Shown here one piece after another: positions 49,308 through 58,161 of a stretch of DNA of 64,000 bases (within the stretch, counting starts at the first letter, position 1; every line of letters begins with the position of its first letter). The position numbers and the translations under genes are program-made. Location of the stretch: assembly GCF_022370755.2 (NCBI RefSeq), contig NZ_CP092364.2:4092001-4156000 (forward strand), given 5' to 3'. Source of the DNA: Mycolicibacterium goodii. Its GTDB lineage: Bacteria; Actinomycetota; Actinomycetes; Mycobacteriales; Mycobacteriaceae. Under the pieces are notes generated by a model, which was not told where the DNA came from, searched no databases, and worked only from the letters and a program-made list of their open reading frames with translations.

Positions 49308-49976
49308 AGACGTACGCCGAATACCCGAACACGACGATCGGAAACATCGCGTTCGCGCGACACCCTGTCCCGCGAAGAGCGCAAAGAGGCCACGCGCCGG
49401 GCATTGATCGCGGCCGCGCTGAAGCTGCTCGAGGACCGCAGTTTCAGCGCGTTGAGCCTGCGCGAGGTCACCCGCGCGGCCGGCATCGTCCCGGCTGCGT
49501 TCTATCGGCATTTCGACTCGATGGACGCGCTGGGCCTCGTGCTCATCGACGAGTCGTTCCGCTCGTTGCGCGACATGCTGCGCGGCGCACGCGCGGGACG
49601 ACTCGACCCGCACCACGTCATCGAATCCTCGGCCGAAATCCTGGTGAGCAGCTTCGATGAGCGTCGTGAGCACTGGCGGTTCATCGCCCGCGAACGGTCC
49701 GGCGGTGCGTCGGCGCTGCGCTACGCCATCCGAACCGAGATCCGGTTGATCACCTCCGAACTCGCGATCGACCTGGCGCGCTTCCCCGCTCTCAAGGACT
49801 GGAGCAGCGAGGACCTGAACATCCTGGCCAACCTGTTCGTCAACGCGATGATCTCGACCGCCGAGGCCCTCGAGGACGCCACCGACCCACAATCCGTCGA
49901 CGCCGTCCACCGCACAGCGGTCAAACAGATGCGGATGATCGCCGTCGGCGTCAACGGATGGCACAGCGCAGGCTGA
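49302..49976 (+). CDS. TetR-family regulator of the desaturase operon
   Basis: About 224 residues from GTG 49302; in-frame upstream starts would extend to 49248. The N-terminal arm (RRTPNTRTRRSETSRSRDTLS) precedes the DNA-binding part TRRALIAAALKLLEDRSFSALSLREVTRAAGIVPAAFYRHFDSMDALGL, then a fatty-acid-regulator-like helical domain. It is divergent from the reductase/desaturase pair. If 49302 is right, the start codon lies in the palindrome, giving tight autoregulation. Start uncertain, family certain. Confidence 0.85.
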   Translation: MNRRTPNTRTRRSETSRSRDTLSREERKEATRRALIAAALKLLEDRSFSALSLREVTRAAGIVPAAFYRHFDSMDALGLVLIDESFRSLRDMLRGARAGRLDPHHVIESSAEILVSSFDERREHWRFIARERSGGASALRYAIRTEIRLITSELAIDLARFPALKDWSSEDLNILANLFVNAMISTAEALEDATDPQSVDAVHRTAVKQMRMIAVGVNGWHSAG

Positions 49977-50202
49977 ACAGACCGTCTCGCGTCTCGCTCA
50001 ACTCGGTTGGCCACACCGAGGGGGTGCGCCGACGTGACCGGCCGATTGACCACGTCGCGCGGGTGGACATGTGCCATGCGCCTCCCGGCGCACCCGGTGT
50101 GATATTGGACTCCAGAGGCCACCGCTGACTGGCATGTCAGGTGAATGCGGTGCCAGCATGGGATACATGGTCGTAACACCCCCGAAACAAGGCGGGTGAC
50201 AA

Positions 50203-50790
50203 GTGCCCGTCACCAGCCGGCGTCGATGGTGGGTGCTGCGTGCCCTCGGCAAGAATCCGCTCGTTCGACGCACCGACCGTATCGAAGCCCTCGCCGTCGT
50301 CCTGGCGATCGTCGTCAGCGTCCTCGTCATCCCGTACGTGATCTCGTTCGGGGAAGAGGTGCACGCCGGCCAGCTCCGTGAGGCCGCCGTCCAGGCGCAG
50401 ACACGTCACCCGGTCCAGGCCACAGTGGTCTCCGACAGCGAATCCAACGTCGAAGGCGCCAACGTCCGGATCGTCGGCATCACGTGGACCGTCAACGGGG
50501 AGAAACACACCGGCGCCCTGCGCCCCACCGGCAAGGTCGAGCCGGGCGACCAGGTCCAGATCTGGATCGACGGGAAGGGGCAGCGGGTTCCCCCGCCCAT
50601 CTCGGCCACGACCGCTCGGGCATACGCCACGGGTTCGTCGGTCGCCCTGTGGGCAGCCATCACCGTGCTGTGCGGTTTGGTCGCCGTACTGACACGCAAG
50701 GTCCTCGACCAGCATCGCGCCCACGCGTGGTCGGACGAGCTGTACCTGCTGCTCAACCACGGCGACGGCCGCACCAAGTGGTCTCGCTGA
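50203..50790 (+). CDS. Rv1733c-family membrane protein
   Basis: 195 residues from GTG 50203. One transmembrane segment near the start (LAVVLAIVVSVLVIPYVISF, about 30-49) and one near the end (VALWAAITVLCGLVAVLTRKVL, about 146-167) flank an extracytoplasmic beta-rich domain (VVSDSESNVEGANVRIVGITWTVNGEKHTG). This matches the Rv1733c-type membrane antigen family of mycobacteria. Function unknown. The 226 bases before it hold no gene I can support. Confidence 0.78.
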   Translation: MPVTSRRRWWVLRALGKNPLVRRTDRIEALAVVLAIVVSVLVIPYVISFGEEVHAGQLREAAVQAQTRHPVQATVVSDSESNVEGANVRIVGITWTVNGEKHTGALRPTGKVEPGDQVQIWIDGKGQRVPPPISATTARAYATGSSVALWAAITVLCGLVAVLTRKVLDQHRAHAWSDELYLLLNHGDGRTKWSR

Positions 50791-50819
50791 TTCCGCCGGA
50801 ACTGGTTACGTACACGCGC

Positions 50820-51722
50820 TCACGCTGATCCGCCGTCCCATGTTCGCGCCCCCAGGGTGCGGCGGCTCACGAACTCACGACGTTCGCCGGTCACCGGGTC
50901 GTCGAACACGAGCCGCTGGGCCAGCAGCTGCAGCGGCCGGCTGAAGTCGTCGGGTGCCACGTCGATCACGTTGGGGTAGAACGGATCGCCCGTGATCGGC
51001 AGACCGATCGACGCCATGTGCACCCGCAGTTGATGGGTGCGTCCGGTGCGCGGGGTCAGCCGGTAGAGCGCGTCACCGAGAGCCTCGACATGCGTCTCGG
51101 CGTTGGGCTCACCGAGTTCCTCGACAGCCTGTAACCGCCCACGTCGCTTGACGATCCGGCTGCGCAGCGTCACCGGCAGCTCCACCGTCGGTGTGCCCTC
51201 GGCGTGCGCGACGTAGGTTTTGTGGACGGCGCCGTCGGCGAACATCGTCTGGTACCGACCGCGCAGTTCGCGGCGCGCCGTGAACAGCAGCACGCCCGCG
51301 GTCAATCGGTCGAGGCGATGCGCGGGCGCGAGTTCGGACAGATCGAGTTCGCGCCGCAACCGTACGAGGGCGGTCTGCGTGACGTGTCCGCCGCGCGGCG
51401 TGGTCGCGAGGAAGTGCGGCTTGTCGACGACGACGATGTCGTCGTCGCGGTAGAGGATCGGGATGTCGAACGGCACGACGACCTCGTCGGGCAGCTCCCG
51501 GTACAGGTACACATGGCTACCGGCAGGCAGCACCGTGGACTCGTCGAGAACCGTGCCGTCAGACGAGAACACCTCACCGGCGCGGACTTTCCACCCAGCG
51601 CCGAATCGTCGCTCCAGCTCGTCGACCAACCGGCCACCCTCGACCTTGAGGCGTGCGGGACCGATCCCCTCGTGCCCGGGTCGTTCCGGCAGGCCTTTCG
51701 GGGACGGTGCCGGGCGTCTCAA
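50820..51722 (-). CDS. RluA-type pseudouridine synthase
   Basis: 300 residues from TTG 51722. The catalytic Asp is in the motif LAPAHRLDRLTAGVLLF (HRLDRxTSG type); VVVDKPHFLATTPRG precedes it and RTGRTHQLRVHMASIGLPITGDPFYP follows. TTG was chosen because its first three bases overlap the glpD stop as TTGA; the ATG frame start at 51923 would lie 200 bases inside glpD. The N-terminus lacks a clear S4 domain. Substrate RNA is unknown. Confidence 0.88.
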   Translation of the reverse strand: MRRPAPSPKGLPERPGHEGIGPARLKVEGGRLVDELERRFGAGWKVRAGEVFSSDGTVLDESTVLPAGSHVYLYRELPDEVVVPFDIPILYRDDDIVVVDKPHFLATTPRGGHVTQTALVRLRRELDLSELAPAHRLDRLTAGVLLFTARRELRGRYQTMFADGAVHKTYVAHAEGTPTVELPVTLRSRIVKRRGRLQAVEELGEPNAETHVEALGDALYRLTPRTGRTHQLRVHMASIGLPITGDPFYPNVIDVAPDDFSRPLQLLAQRLVFDDPVTGERREFVSRRTLGARTWDGGSA

Positions 51723-53485
51723 TTGAGCGGTACCGGTTCGAGGATCTCGGAGCGGGCCTCGGGCGCGGCCTGGCGCAGCGCATCGGCGGACTCGTCGTCG
51801 GGTTGCTGCTGCGAGCGCACCTCGGCGTCGACGCGCGCGGCATAGGTCGCCACCTCGCGGTCGACGTCCTCGGCGCTCCAGCCCAGCACCGGGGCAACCA
51901 CTTCGGCGACCTCGCGCGCACAATCGACACCGCGGTGCGGGTATTCGATCGAGATCCGCATGCGCCGGGCGAGGATGTCCTCCAGGTGCAGCGCCCCTTC
52001 GGCCGCCGCGGCGTAGGCCGCCTCGACCTTGAGATACACCGGGGCCTCGGTGATCGGTTCGAGCAGTTCGGGTTTACCGTCGGCGAGGGCCAGCACCTCA
52101 CCGATCAGCGAGCCGTAGCGGTCCAGCAGGTGCCGCACGCGGTACGGGTGAAGATCGTATTGGCGGCCGACGTGCTCGGTCTGGTTGATCAACGCGAAGT
52201 AGCCGTCGGCCCCCATCAGCGGAACCTTCTCGGTAATCGACGGCGCCACCCGCGTCGGCACGAACTCCGCGGCCGCGTCGATCGCGTCGGCCGCCATCAC
52301 GCGGTAGGTGGTGTACTTCCCGCCGGCGATCGCGACAAGGCCGGGTGCGGGCACCGCGACGGCGTGTTCCCGCGACAACTTCGACGTCTCCTCGCTCTCC
52401 CCCGCCAGCAGCGGGCGCAGACCGGCGTAGACCCCGTCGATGTCGTCGTGCGTCAGCGGTGTCGCCAGCACGGTGTTGACGTGGCCGAGGATGTAGTCGA
52501 TGTCGGCCTTGGTCGCGGCCGGATGCGCGAGGTCGAGGTTCCAGTCGGTGTCGGTGGTCCCGATGATCCAGTGGGTGCCCCACGGGATCACGAACAGCAC
52601 CGACTTCTCGGTGCGCAGGATGATCGCGACCTCGCTGACGATGCGGTCGCGCGGCACCACGATGTGCACGCCTTTCGACGCCCGCACACGGAAGCGGCCA
52701 CGCTGTTTGGACAACGCCTGGATCTCGTCTGTCCACACACCCGTCGCGTTGACCACGACGTGTCCGTTGACCTCGGTGACCGAACCGTCCTCGGAGTCAC
52801 GCACCCGCACGCCGGTGACCCGGTCGCCCTCGCGCAGCAGCGCGACCACCTGCGTCGAGGTGCGCACCACGGCACCGTAATGGGCCGCGGTCCGCGCCAC
52901 GGTCATGGTGTGCCTGGCGTCGTCGACAACGGTGTCGTAGTAACGGATTCCACCGATCAGCGAACTGCGTTTGAGACCGGGAGCCAGGCGAAGCGCGCCC
53001 GCCTTGGTCAGATGCTTCTGGGCCGGAACCGATTTCGCGCCGCCCAACTGGTCGTAGAGGAAGATGCCCGCCGCGACGTATGGCCGCTCCCACCACCGGT
53101 TGGTGAGTGGGAACAGGAACGGCAAGGGCTTCACCAGATGTGGGGCCAGGGTCGTCAGCGACAATTCGCGCTCGTGCAACGCCTCACGCACGAGCCCGAA
53201 CTCGAGCTGCTCGAGATAGCGCAGCCCGCCGTGGAACATCTTGCTGCTGCGGCTGGACGTACCGGACGCGAGATCGCGGGCCTCGACCAGCGCGACCTTG
53301 AGCCCGCGGGTGGCCGCATCGAGCGCGGCTCCGGCCCCGACCACACCGCCGCCGATGACGACGACGTCGAACTGCTGGTTTCCGAGTTGCTCCCAGGCTT
53401 GCGCGCGCTGGTGTGGTCCGAGGAAGGTTTGCCCGTCGCCCGGAGCCGAGATCGGGACAGTCACGGTTCCCAGGCTACGTGTCAC
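51719..53485 (-). CDS. glpD: Aerobic glycerol-3-phosphate dehydrogenase
   Basis: 588 residues. The FAD motif VVVIGGGVVGAGAALDAATRG starts at about residue 41; MFHGGLRYLEQLEFGLVREALHERE and GGKYTTYRVMAADAID are GlpD core motifs, and the C-terminal domain (ILARRMRISIEYPHRG) is the GlpD-specific regulatory cap. It oxidises glycerol 3-phosphate to DHAP and passes electrons to the quinone pool. It is close in sequence to mycobacterial GlpD2. It overlaps the pseudouridine synthase start by 4 bases. Confidence 0.96.
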   Translation of the reverse strand: MTRSLGTVTVPISAPGDGQTFLGPHQRAQAWEQLGNQQFDVVVIGGGVVGAGAALDAATRGLKVALVEARDLASGTSSRSSKMFHGGLRYLEQLEFGLVREALHERELSLTTLAPHLVKPLPFLFPLTNRWWERPYVAAGIFLYDQLGGAKSVPAQKHLTKAGALRLAPGLKRSSLIGGIRYYDTVVDDARHTMTVARTAAHYGAVVRTSTQVVALLREGDRVTGVRVRDSEDGSVTEVNGHVVVNATGVWTDEIQALSKQRGRFRVRASKGVHIVVPRDRIVSEVAIILRTEKSVLFVIPWGTHWIIGTTDTDWNLDLAHPAATKADIDYILGHVNTVLATPLTHDDIDGVYAGLRPLLAGESEETSKLSREHAVAVPAPGLVAIAGGKYTTYRVMAADAIDAAAEFVPTRVAPSITEKVPLMGADGYFALINQTEHVGRQYDLHPYRVRHLLDRYGSLIGEVLALADGKPELLEPITEAPVYLKVEAAYAAAAEGALHLEDILARRMRISIEYPHRGVDCAREVAEVVAPVLGWSAEDVDREVATYAARVDAEVRSQQQPDDESADALRQAAPEARSEILEPVPLN

Positions 53486-53544
53486 GCCTCAGATTTGCCG
53501 GTTGCCGCGTCGGTCAAACCTGATCCGGTTCGATCAGTCCCGGA

Positions 53545-54960
53545 TCAGTCCAGGTCGTCGTGCTGCATCAACTGCCGCGCGGCCTCGGTGATCGACCCCG
53601 ACAGCGACGGGTACACCGAGAACGTCTGTGCGAGTTCGGAGACCGGGATGCCGTTCTGCACCGCCAGCGCGATCGGCAGGATCAGCTCCGAGGCGATCGG
53701 CGCCACGACCACGCCGCCGATCACCACACCCGTCGCCGGGCGGCAGAAGATCTTCACGAAACCATGGCTCAGGCTGGACATCTTGGCCCGCGCGTTGGTA
53801 TTGAGCGGCAGCGTCAGGGTGCGCGCGGGCACCGATCCGTCGTCGATCTTGGCCTGCGGCACTCCCACGGCCGCGATCTCCGGGCGGGTGAACACCGCGG
53901 CGGCAACCGTGCGCAACCGGATGGGCGCCACGGCCTCCCCCAGCGCGTGGTACATCGCGATGCGGCCCTGCATCGCCGCGACCGAGGCCAGCGGCAGAAG
54001 GCCGGTGCAGTCACCGGCAGCGTAGATGCCCGGCACCGTGGTGCGCGAGACGCGGTCGACGGTCAGATAGCCGCCCGGGCCGAGTTCGATGCCGACGCGC
54101 TCCAGGCCAAGCCCCGAGGTGTTGGGCACCGAACCGACCGTCATCAACGCGTGGCTGCCCTGGACCGAACGGCCGTCGGTCATCGTGACCCGGACACCGT
54201 CTGCGGTGCGGGTGACCGATTCGGCCCGCGCGTTCTTCACCAGAGTCACACCGCGCTGGGCGAACACCTGCTCCAGGACCGCGGCCGCATCGGAATCCTC
54301 GTGCGGCAGGATCTGGTCGCGGCTGGCCACGACGGTCACGGTGACGCCGAGCTCGGTGTAGGCGTTGACGAACTCCGCACCCGTGACACCCGAGCCGACG
54401 ACCACGAGGTGGTCGGGCAGCGACTCGAGGTCGTAGAGCTGGCGCCAGTTGAGGATGCGCTCGCCGTCGGGCACGGCGTTCGGCAGCACCCGTGGGCTCG
54501 CCCCGGTGGCGATCAACACCACATCGGCCGTGAGCTGCTGCACCGTCCCGTCGTGCCCGGTCACCTTGATGCGGTGGTGGGCCATGCCCGGCACGTCGTC
54601 GATCAGTTCACCGCGGCCCGCGATGAGCTTGATGCCCTCGCTGCGCAGACGCTCGGCGATGTCGAACGATTGCGCCACGGCCAGGGTCTTGACCCTCTCG
54701 TTGATCTGCGACAGCGAGATCTTCGCCTGTTCGAGATCGATCGAATAGCCCAGCTTGGGGGCGCGACGCAGCTCGGTACGCACACCGGTCGACGCGATGA
54801 ACGTCTTCGACGGGACACAGTCCCACAGCACGCATGCACCGCCGATACCGTCGCAGTCGACGACGGTGACATCTGAGACTTCCGGGCCACGGGCTGCGGC
54901 GACCAATGCCGCCTCATATCCGGCGGGGCCACCGCCGAGGATCACGATGCGGGTAACCAC
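53545..54960 (-). CDS. lpdA: Flavoprotein disulfide reductase family NAD(P)H quinone reductase
   Basis: 471 residues with FAD motif VILGGGPAGYEAALVAAARG, NAD(P) motif VVGSGVTGAEFVNAYTELG and the dimerisation domain. It matches mycobacterial LpdA, an NAD(P)H:quinone reductase rather than a lipoamide dehydrogenase. Unlike the M. tuberculosis protein as I recall it, the site here reads GGACVLWDCVPSK, restoring the C-x4-C pair. The C-terminal HPTLSE of true lipoamide dehydrogenases is SVYPSLSGS, so the catalytic His-Glu pair is absent. Located directly upstream of glpD. Confidence 0.92.
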   Translation of the reverse strand: MVTRIVILGGGPAGYEAALVAAARGPEVSDVTVVDCDGIGGACVLWDCVPSKTFIASTGVRTELRRAPKLGYSIDLEQAKISLSQINERVKTLAVAQSFDIAERLRSEGIKLIAGRGELIDDVPGMAHHRIKVTGHDGTVQQLTADVVLIATGASPRVLPNAVPDGERILNWRQLYDLESLPDHLVVVGSGVTGAEFVNAYTELGVTVTVVASRDQILPHEDSDAAAVLEQVFAQRGVTLVKNARAESVTRTADGVRVTMTDGRSVQGSHALMTVGSVPNTSGLGLERVGIELGPGGYLTVDRVSRTTVPGIYAAGDCTGLLPLASVAAMQGRIAMYHALGEAVAPIRLRTVAAAVFTRPEIAAVGVPQAKIDDGSVPARTLTLPLNTNARAKMSSLSHGFVKIFCRPATGVVIGGVVVAPIASELILPIALAVQNGIPVSELAQTFSVYPSLSGSITEAARQLMQHDDLD

Positions 54961-55001
54961 TGCACCAACCTAACCCGCGATGCCCACTAAGCTGTCTTAC
55001 C

Positions 55002-55469
55002 GTGCCGCTTTACGCCGCGTATGGATCCAACATGCATCCGGAGCAAATGCTCCAGCGCGCTCCCCACTCGCCCATGGCGGGAACCGGGTGGCTGCACGGC
55101 TGGCGGTTGACCTTCGGCGGTGAGGACATCGGCTGGGAAGGCGCACTGGCCACCGTCGTCGAGGACCCGCTGTCCAAGGTGTTCGTCGTGCTCTACGACA
55201 TGACCAAGGAAGACGAGGAGGCCCTCGACCGCTGGGAAGGTGCGGAGCTGGGAATCCACAAGAAGATCCGCTGCCGCGTCGACCGGCTCTCCTCCGACAC
55301 CACGACCGATCCGGTTCTGGCGTGGCTGTATGTCGTCGACGCGTGGGAGGGCGGCCTGCCCTCGGCCCGTTACATCGGCGTCATGGCAGACGCCGCCGAG
55401 ATCGCGGGCGCACCCCCGGAGTACGTGCACGACCTGCGGACCCGCCCGTCCCGCAACATCGGGCCGTAG
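55002..55469 (+). CDS. Gamma-glutamylcyclotransferase-like protein
   Basis: 155 residues from GTG 55002. YAAYGSNMHPEQM carries the YGSN substrate-binding motif of the AIG2/GGCT fold, and YDMTKEDEEALDRWEG, with Glu as the expected acid/base, follows. These enzymes release 5-oxoproline from gamma-glutamyl amines or peptides. It is divergent from lpdA by 41 bases. A repeat-rich stretch follows the stop. Confidence 0.85.
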   Translation: MPLYAAYGSNMHPEQMLQRAPHSPMAGTGWLHGWRLTFGGEDIGWEGALATVVEDPLSKVFVVLYDMTKEDEEALDRWEGAELGIHKKIRCRVDRLSSDTTTDPVLAWLYVVDAWEGGLPSARYIGVMADAAEIAGAPPEYVHDLRTRPSRNIGP

Positions 55470-55516
55470 TTCGCCCGGCACCCCGCCGTCGCCTGGCACC
55501 GCCGCCGTCGCCCGGC

Positions 55517-55587
55517 ACCGCGAGCGTGCGCGTCTGCCCCTCGCCACGCCGTCAATTCTCAGCAGTCCGCGCACGCTCACGCGGCGC
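55517..55587 (+). repeat. Left copy of a ~70-bp hairpin-forming repeat flanking the DUF559 gene
   Basis: A 71-base element starting CACCGCGAGCGTGCGCG and ending in CGCGCACGCTCACGCGG, so it is itself an imperfect palindrome (GAGCGTGCGCG / CGCGCACGCTC). It aligns with the inverted copy at 56561-56630 over most of its length (about 58 of 64 ungapped positions by hand). Its right end overlaps the DUF559 stop codon. Confidence 0.8.
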
Positions 55588-56476
55588 GAGCGAGACCCAA
55601 CTGCCGATCGATGCGCCCGACCGTCTCCTGGGGACGCAGCCGAACGTCCTCGGACACGATCGCGATCACGAACCAGCCGACATCCATCAGCGCCGCCGTG
55701 CGTTGCCGGTCGTTGCGCAACGCATCGGGATTGCCGTGCCAGGCGTCCCCGTCGTACTCGACGGCGACGCGGCACTCGGGCCAGGCGAAGTCGAGGCGAC
55801 GCACCTTGCCCATCCCGTCGGTCACCTCGTGCTGCAGTTCGGGTACCGGTAGGCCGGCGTCGAGCATCATCAGGCGCGCCTCGCTCTCCATCGGGGACTC
55901 CGCACGCGGGTCGGCCAGCGCGATGAGATTGCGTACCGCCACGATGCCGCGGCGCCCGGCCTGATCCAGCGCGGCACGCCACAGGTCGGCGCGGGTGCAC
56001 GTTCCGCTGCGCAGGGCCGCGTCCAACGTTGCCAACGCCCGCGGACGACGCAGGGCGCGAGCGACCTCCACCGCCGTCCACGCCGGTGTGGTGACATACC
56101 GGACGTCGCCGTCGACCTCGATGACGGTCAGCGGGGCGCCCTCACGCCGATGAACCACCAGACCGTCGACCGACCGCAACTGATGCCGTGGCGGGTTCAG
56201 CACATGCAGATCCGACGAGCCCTCGGTGTCGAAACCGTGCATCGCGGCGGCGGTTGTGAGGCACGTTGCGACCCTTGTGCCCGCTGCGAGGTCGAGCCCG
56301 CGCAGCAACACCGGCTCCGTCGGCTCACCCAGGCAATAAATCCCTGGCCAGATCCGTTCCAGCGCACCGTCTTTCAATGCCTGCTCGAACGCGTACCGCG
56401 TGATGTTGCCGAGAATCTGACCACTGGTGGCCACGCCGCGTTGGTTCTCGAACAGACGCATCAGCTCTGGGTTCAT
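55577..56476 (-). CDS. AbiEi-like N-terminus with DUF559 (Vsr-fold) endonuclease-like domain
   Basis: 299 residues from ATG 56476. The N-terminal 60 residues (NQRGVATSGQILGNITRYAFEQAL, then IWPGIYCLGEP) match the winged helix of AbiEi-type antitoxin-like proteins. The C-terminal half is a DUF559 domain with a Vsr-like catalytic pattern (LDFAWPECRVAVEYDGDAWH: Asp229, Glu240, Asp242). Such proteins are abundant in mycobacteria with unknown function. No toxin gene is adjacent. Inverted hairpin repeats flank it on both sides. The longer frame to 56875 runs through the right-hand repeat and is rejected. Confidence 0.8.
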   Translation of the reverse strand: MNPELMRLFENQRGVATSGQILGNITRYAFEQALKDGALERIWPGIYCLGEPTEPVLLRGLDLAAGTRVATCLTTAAAMHGFDTEGSSDLHVLNPPRHQLRSVDGLVVHRREGAPLTVIEVDGDVRYVTTPAWTAVEVARALRRPRALATLDAALRSGTCTRADLWRAALDQAGRRGIVAVRNLIALADPRAESPMESEARLMMLDAGLPVPELQHEVTDGMGKVRRLDFAWPECRVAVEYDGDAWHGNPDALRNDRQRTAALMDVGWFVIAIVSEDVRLRPQETVGRIDRQLGLARAA

Positions 56477-56560
56477 GCCAGTGATCGTCTGGCCGACGGG
56501 CTGTCGCGTCGGACACTTGTTGCGTGGTCTGTGGATGAATAGGCAACTGTGCACCGTCAT

Positions 56561-56630
56561 CCGCCGCGAGGGTGCGTGGAGTGCTGCTGAATTGCGGCGT
56601 GTCGGGCAGCAGGCACGCACGCTCGCGGTG
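56561..56630 (-). repeat. Right (inverted) copy of the ~70-bp hairpin-forming repeat
   Basis: On the minus strand this reads CACCGCGAGCGTGCGTG and ends TCCACGCACCCTCGCGGCGG, the same order of blocks as the left copy, including ACGCCG, AATTC and AGCAG in the middle. It lies between the DUF559 start (56476) and the araA stop (56650). Confidence 0.8.
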
Positions 56631-56649
56631 CTGGGGTGACCGGAGAAAC

Positions 56650-58161
56650 CTACAGGCCGGCCGCGATGTGGTGGTAGACCGCGTTCCATCGCATCTCGCG
56701 CTGGAAGTCGCGTGCGGTGGTGTGGTCGTCGATCTGCAGCAGTTCGGTCCCGGTGATGGTCGCGAAATCGTCGAGCGTGGTGGACGACACCGCGGTGGTG
56801 AGCACCGTGTGGTGCGGACCGCCCGCCATCAGCCAGGCTTCGGTCGACGTGGACCACGACGGCTTGGGCTCCCACACCGCGCAGGCGACGGGAAGTTTCG
56901 GCAGCGGTGCGGACGGCTCGACAACCGTGACGTGGTTGGCCACCAGCCGGAATCGCGAACCCATGTCGCAGATGCCGAGCACCACACCGGCGCCCGGGGC
57001 CGCGGTGAAGCGCAGGCGCACCGGGTCCTCACGATTGCCGATGCCGAGCGGATGCACCTCAAGGCTGGGCTTTCCGCCCGCGATGCTGGGGCACACCTCC
57101 AGCATGTGCGCGCCGAGGATGCGCTCGGCGCCGGGCGACAGGTCGTAGGTGTAGTCCTCCATGAACGACGTGCCGCCGGGCAGGCCCACACCCATGGTTT
57201 TGACGGTGCGCACCATCGCGGAGGTCTTCCAGTCCCCCTCGGCGCCGAACCCGAAACCGTCGGACATCAGCCGCTGCACCGCGAGGCCCGGCAGCTGGCG
57301 CAGGTCTCCGAGGTCCTCGAAGTTCGTGGTGAACGCGCCGAAGCCGTCGGCGAGGAAGTGCCGAAGCCCGAGTTCGATGCGGGCACCTTCCCGCAGCGAC
57401 GCGTGGCGTTCACCTCCGCGCCGCAACTCCTCGGCCACCGCGTAGGTGTCCTCGTATTCCTGTACCAGCTTGTCGATCTCGGGATCGCTGACGTCGTACA
57501 CGGCTTTGGCGAGGTCGTTCACCGCGTAGGTGTTGACCGAGACGCCGAAGTGGGACTCGGCCTCGACCTTGTCGCCCTCGGTGACCGCGACGTCACGCAT
57601 GTTGTCGCCGAAGCGCGCGATGCGCAGGCTCCGCAGTTCGGCGGCCCCGAGCGCCGCCCGCATCCACGAACCGATCCTGGCGGTGGTGCGGGGATCGCCG
57701 ACGTGTCCGGCGACGGTCGTGCGGGGGACGGACAACCGGGTCTGGATGTAACCGAACTCGCGGTCGCCGTGCGCGGCCTGGTTGAGGTTCATGAAATCCA
57801 TGTCGATGGTGTCCCACGGGATCTCGACCCCGAACTGCGTGTGCAGGTGCAGGAGTGGCTTCCGCAGCGCACCGAGGCCGCGGATCCACATCTTGGCCGG
57901 CGAGAACGTGTGCATCCACGCGATCACGCCCACGCACCGCGTGCTCGAACTCGCCTCGCGCAGGACATCGTGGATGGCCTCGCTGGTGGTCACGACGGGC
58001 TTCCAGCGCACGGTCACGGGCAGGTCGGCGCTCGCGTCCAACCGTTCGGCGAGCGTCCGCGACTGCTCGGCGACCTGGTCGAGGATCTGCCGGCCATACA
58101 GCGACTGGCTGCCTGTGACGAACCAGATTTCCTCATCGGTGAAGTGTTTCGCCACCGTCAC
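56650..58161 (-). CDS. araA: L-arabinose isomerase
   Basis: 503 residues, the length of AraA in enteric bacteria (500). [35 protein letters not shown] (His, Met of the AraA core), [17 protein letters not shown] and [11 protein letters not shown] are AraA-specific. It interconverts L-arabinose and L-ribulose using Mn2+. GTG 58161 overlaps the araD stop as GTGA. It is the last gene of the araB-araD-araA operon. Confidence 0.97.
   Translation of the reverse strand: MTVAKHFTDEEIWFVTGSQSLYGRQILDQVAEQSRTLAERLDASADLPVTVRWKPVVTTSEAIHDVLREASSSTRCVGVIAWMHTFSPAKMWIRGLGALRKPLLHLHTQFGVEIPWDTIDMDFMNLNQAAHGDREFGYIQTRLSVPRTTVAGHVGDPRTTARIGSWMRAALGAAELRSLRIARFGDNMRDVAVTEGDKVEAESHFGVSVNTYAVNDLAKAVYDVSDPEIDKLVQEYEDTYAVAEELRRGGERHASLREGARIELGLRHFLADGFGAFTTNFEDLGDLRQLPGLAVQRLMSDGFGFGAEGDWKTSAMVRTVKTMGVGLPGGTSFMEDYTYDLSPGAERILGAHMLEVCPSIAGGKPSLEVHPLGIGNREDPVRLRFTAAPGAGVVLGICDMGSRFRLVANHVTVVEPSAPLPKLPVACAVWEPKPSWSTSTEAWLMAGGPHHTVLTTAVSSTTLDDFATITGTELLQIDDHTTARDFQREMRWNAVYHHIAAGL

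Noticed and set aside
55471..55520. Three copies of a TCGCCCGGCACC-like 12-mer after the GGCT gene
   Set aside because: Short imperfect GC-rich repeats of the kind that arise by chance; only the 70-bp element at 55517 is convincing.
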